DNA of 48,961 nt from contig DASVWD010000041.1 in NCBI GenBank assembly GCA_036389795.1, positions 1 to 48,961 of the forward strand, written 5' to 3'. Position numbers and translations under genes: made by a program. This document shows, one piece after another, positions 48,640-48,961 of this stretch. The stretch's first letter is position 1, and each line of letters starts with the position of its first letter. This DNA is from Longimicrobium sp. GTDB lineage: Bacteria > Gemmatimonadota > Gemmatimonadetes > Longimicrobiales > Longimicrobiaceae. The notes under the pieces were generated by a model. That model was not told the origin of the DNA and did no database searches. It saw only the letters and a program-made list of their open reading frames with translations.

Positions 48640-48680
48640 TGCACAAGCTGCATGATAACCCAGATGCGCATCCTCTGCAA
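48640..48680 (-). promoter_or_regulatory. Promoter and dyad of the RES toxin-antitoxin operon
   Basis: On the minus strand, TTGCAG (48680-48675), a 17-base spacer and TATCAT (48657-48652). A TGCA-N5-TGCA dyad at 48640-48652 overlaps the -10 edge and the expected transcription start, a natural site for repression by the antitoxin. Confidence 0.5.
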
Positions 48681-48934
48681 CCGACGTGCCCTCAGGCGGA
48701 ACCGAGACGAACACGGTGCCGGGCGGGCTGACACGGGATCCGGCGACCCCCCTCCGGCCCGCGTCCGGCATAATGCCGGGAGTCGCGCATTCTGGGCCCT
48801 CGCGCTGTGTCCACCCTCCGTGCCGGCGCCGGGGACGAGGATGACTAAATGTGCCTCCGGACGCGCGTTAGCCGCCGTGCTCGCCAGGGGGCACGTCGGC
48901 TGCCTTGAATCCCCTCCGAACGAAGTGGTCGGAG
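48681..48934. other. Intergenic DNA with no gene seen
   Basis: The sequence is less regular than the repeats elsewhere. I found no reading frame with a recognisable start and family, and no hairpin with a terminator tail. Confidence 0.5.
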
Positions 48935-48958
48935 CCCCCCCCCCCCCCCCCCCCCCCC
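48935..48958. repeat. Poly-C run of 24 bases at the window end
   Basis: An uninterrupted run of 24 C is followed only by ACA. Homopolymers this long are rare in bacterial chromosomes; a contig-end or sequencing artefact is likely. Confidence 0.9.
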
Positions 48959-48961
48959 ACA

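Noticed and set aside
1-48961. tRNA, rRNA or riboswitch genes
   Set aside because: I looked for T-loop GGTTCGA-type motifs, rRNA-like stretches and known riboswitch cores before metabolic genes and saw none I could support by eye.

Overview
The window is very GC-rich bacterial chromosome with dense, mostly well-spaced genes, many GTG or TTG starts, and secreted or lipoprotein peptidases. A pinensin-type RiPP precursor, a tricorn-like PD40/S41 peptidase, DPP-IV, M1 and M42 peptidases, a short Bacteroidetes-style RpoD/SigA and dispersed palindromic repeats together suggest Gemmatimonadota, probably Longimicrobium or a relative. This assignment is inference from gene content; no rRNA is present. 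No tRNA, rRNA or CRISPR array was seen.

Layout. 0-7 kb: half of a repeat element, an orphan Cys-rich RiPP precursor, a composite inverted repeat, a tricorn-like protease, and four small genes, one broken by an in-frame stop. 7-13 kb: histidine biosynthesis genes hisZ-hisG-hisD (minus strand) and hisIE (plus strand), split by a DUF1328-like membrane peptide and a trehalose-phosphatase gene. 13-20 kb: a hypothetical gene, an HNH nuclease, a META lipoprotein, threonine ammonia-lyase, a CoA-type Nudix hydrolase, an M42 aminopeptidase, an SRPBCC protein and a FabF-like ketosynthase. 20-33 kb: an RpoD/SigA-type sigma factor, a cysteine desulfurase-like enzyme, an M1 peptidase, a DUF6636 protein, two tandem secreted paralogues, two-component repeat elements, an amino acid permease, DPP-IV and a glycosidase-like TIM-barrel protein. 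33-38 kb: a DUF433/DUF5615 toxin-antitoxin pair with a frameshifted toxin, then a metal-flavoured minus-strand cluster (His/Cys-rich secreted protein, TonB receptor, BNR-repeat protein). 38-49 kb: a lytic-transglycosylase lipoprotein, a bacterial lysyl oxidase, a second permease, two tandem paralogues of unknown family, a HerA-like ATPase and a RES/antitoxin module. The window ends in a 24-base poly-C run.

Two genome-scale patterns stand out. First, intergenic DNA is built from at least five dispersed repeat families: long hairpins, one of them inside a 164-bp MITE-like unit; about 105-bp elements with GTAGGGGCGAG ends; about 170-bp C elements; terminator-like D elements; and short direct repeats. 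The GTAGGGGCGAG ends supply the stop codons of hisG and of one unknown gene. Second, many genes are preceded by a consistent promoter pattern, TTGCSG-N16-18-TAKCTT. One such promoter sits so close to hisZ that its mRNA should be leaderless. The sigma factor gene itself has this promoter form.
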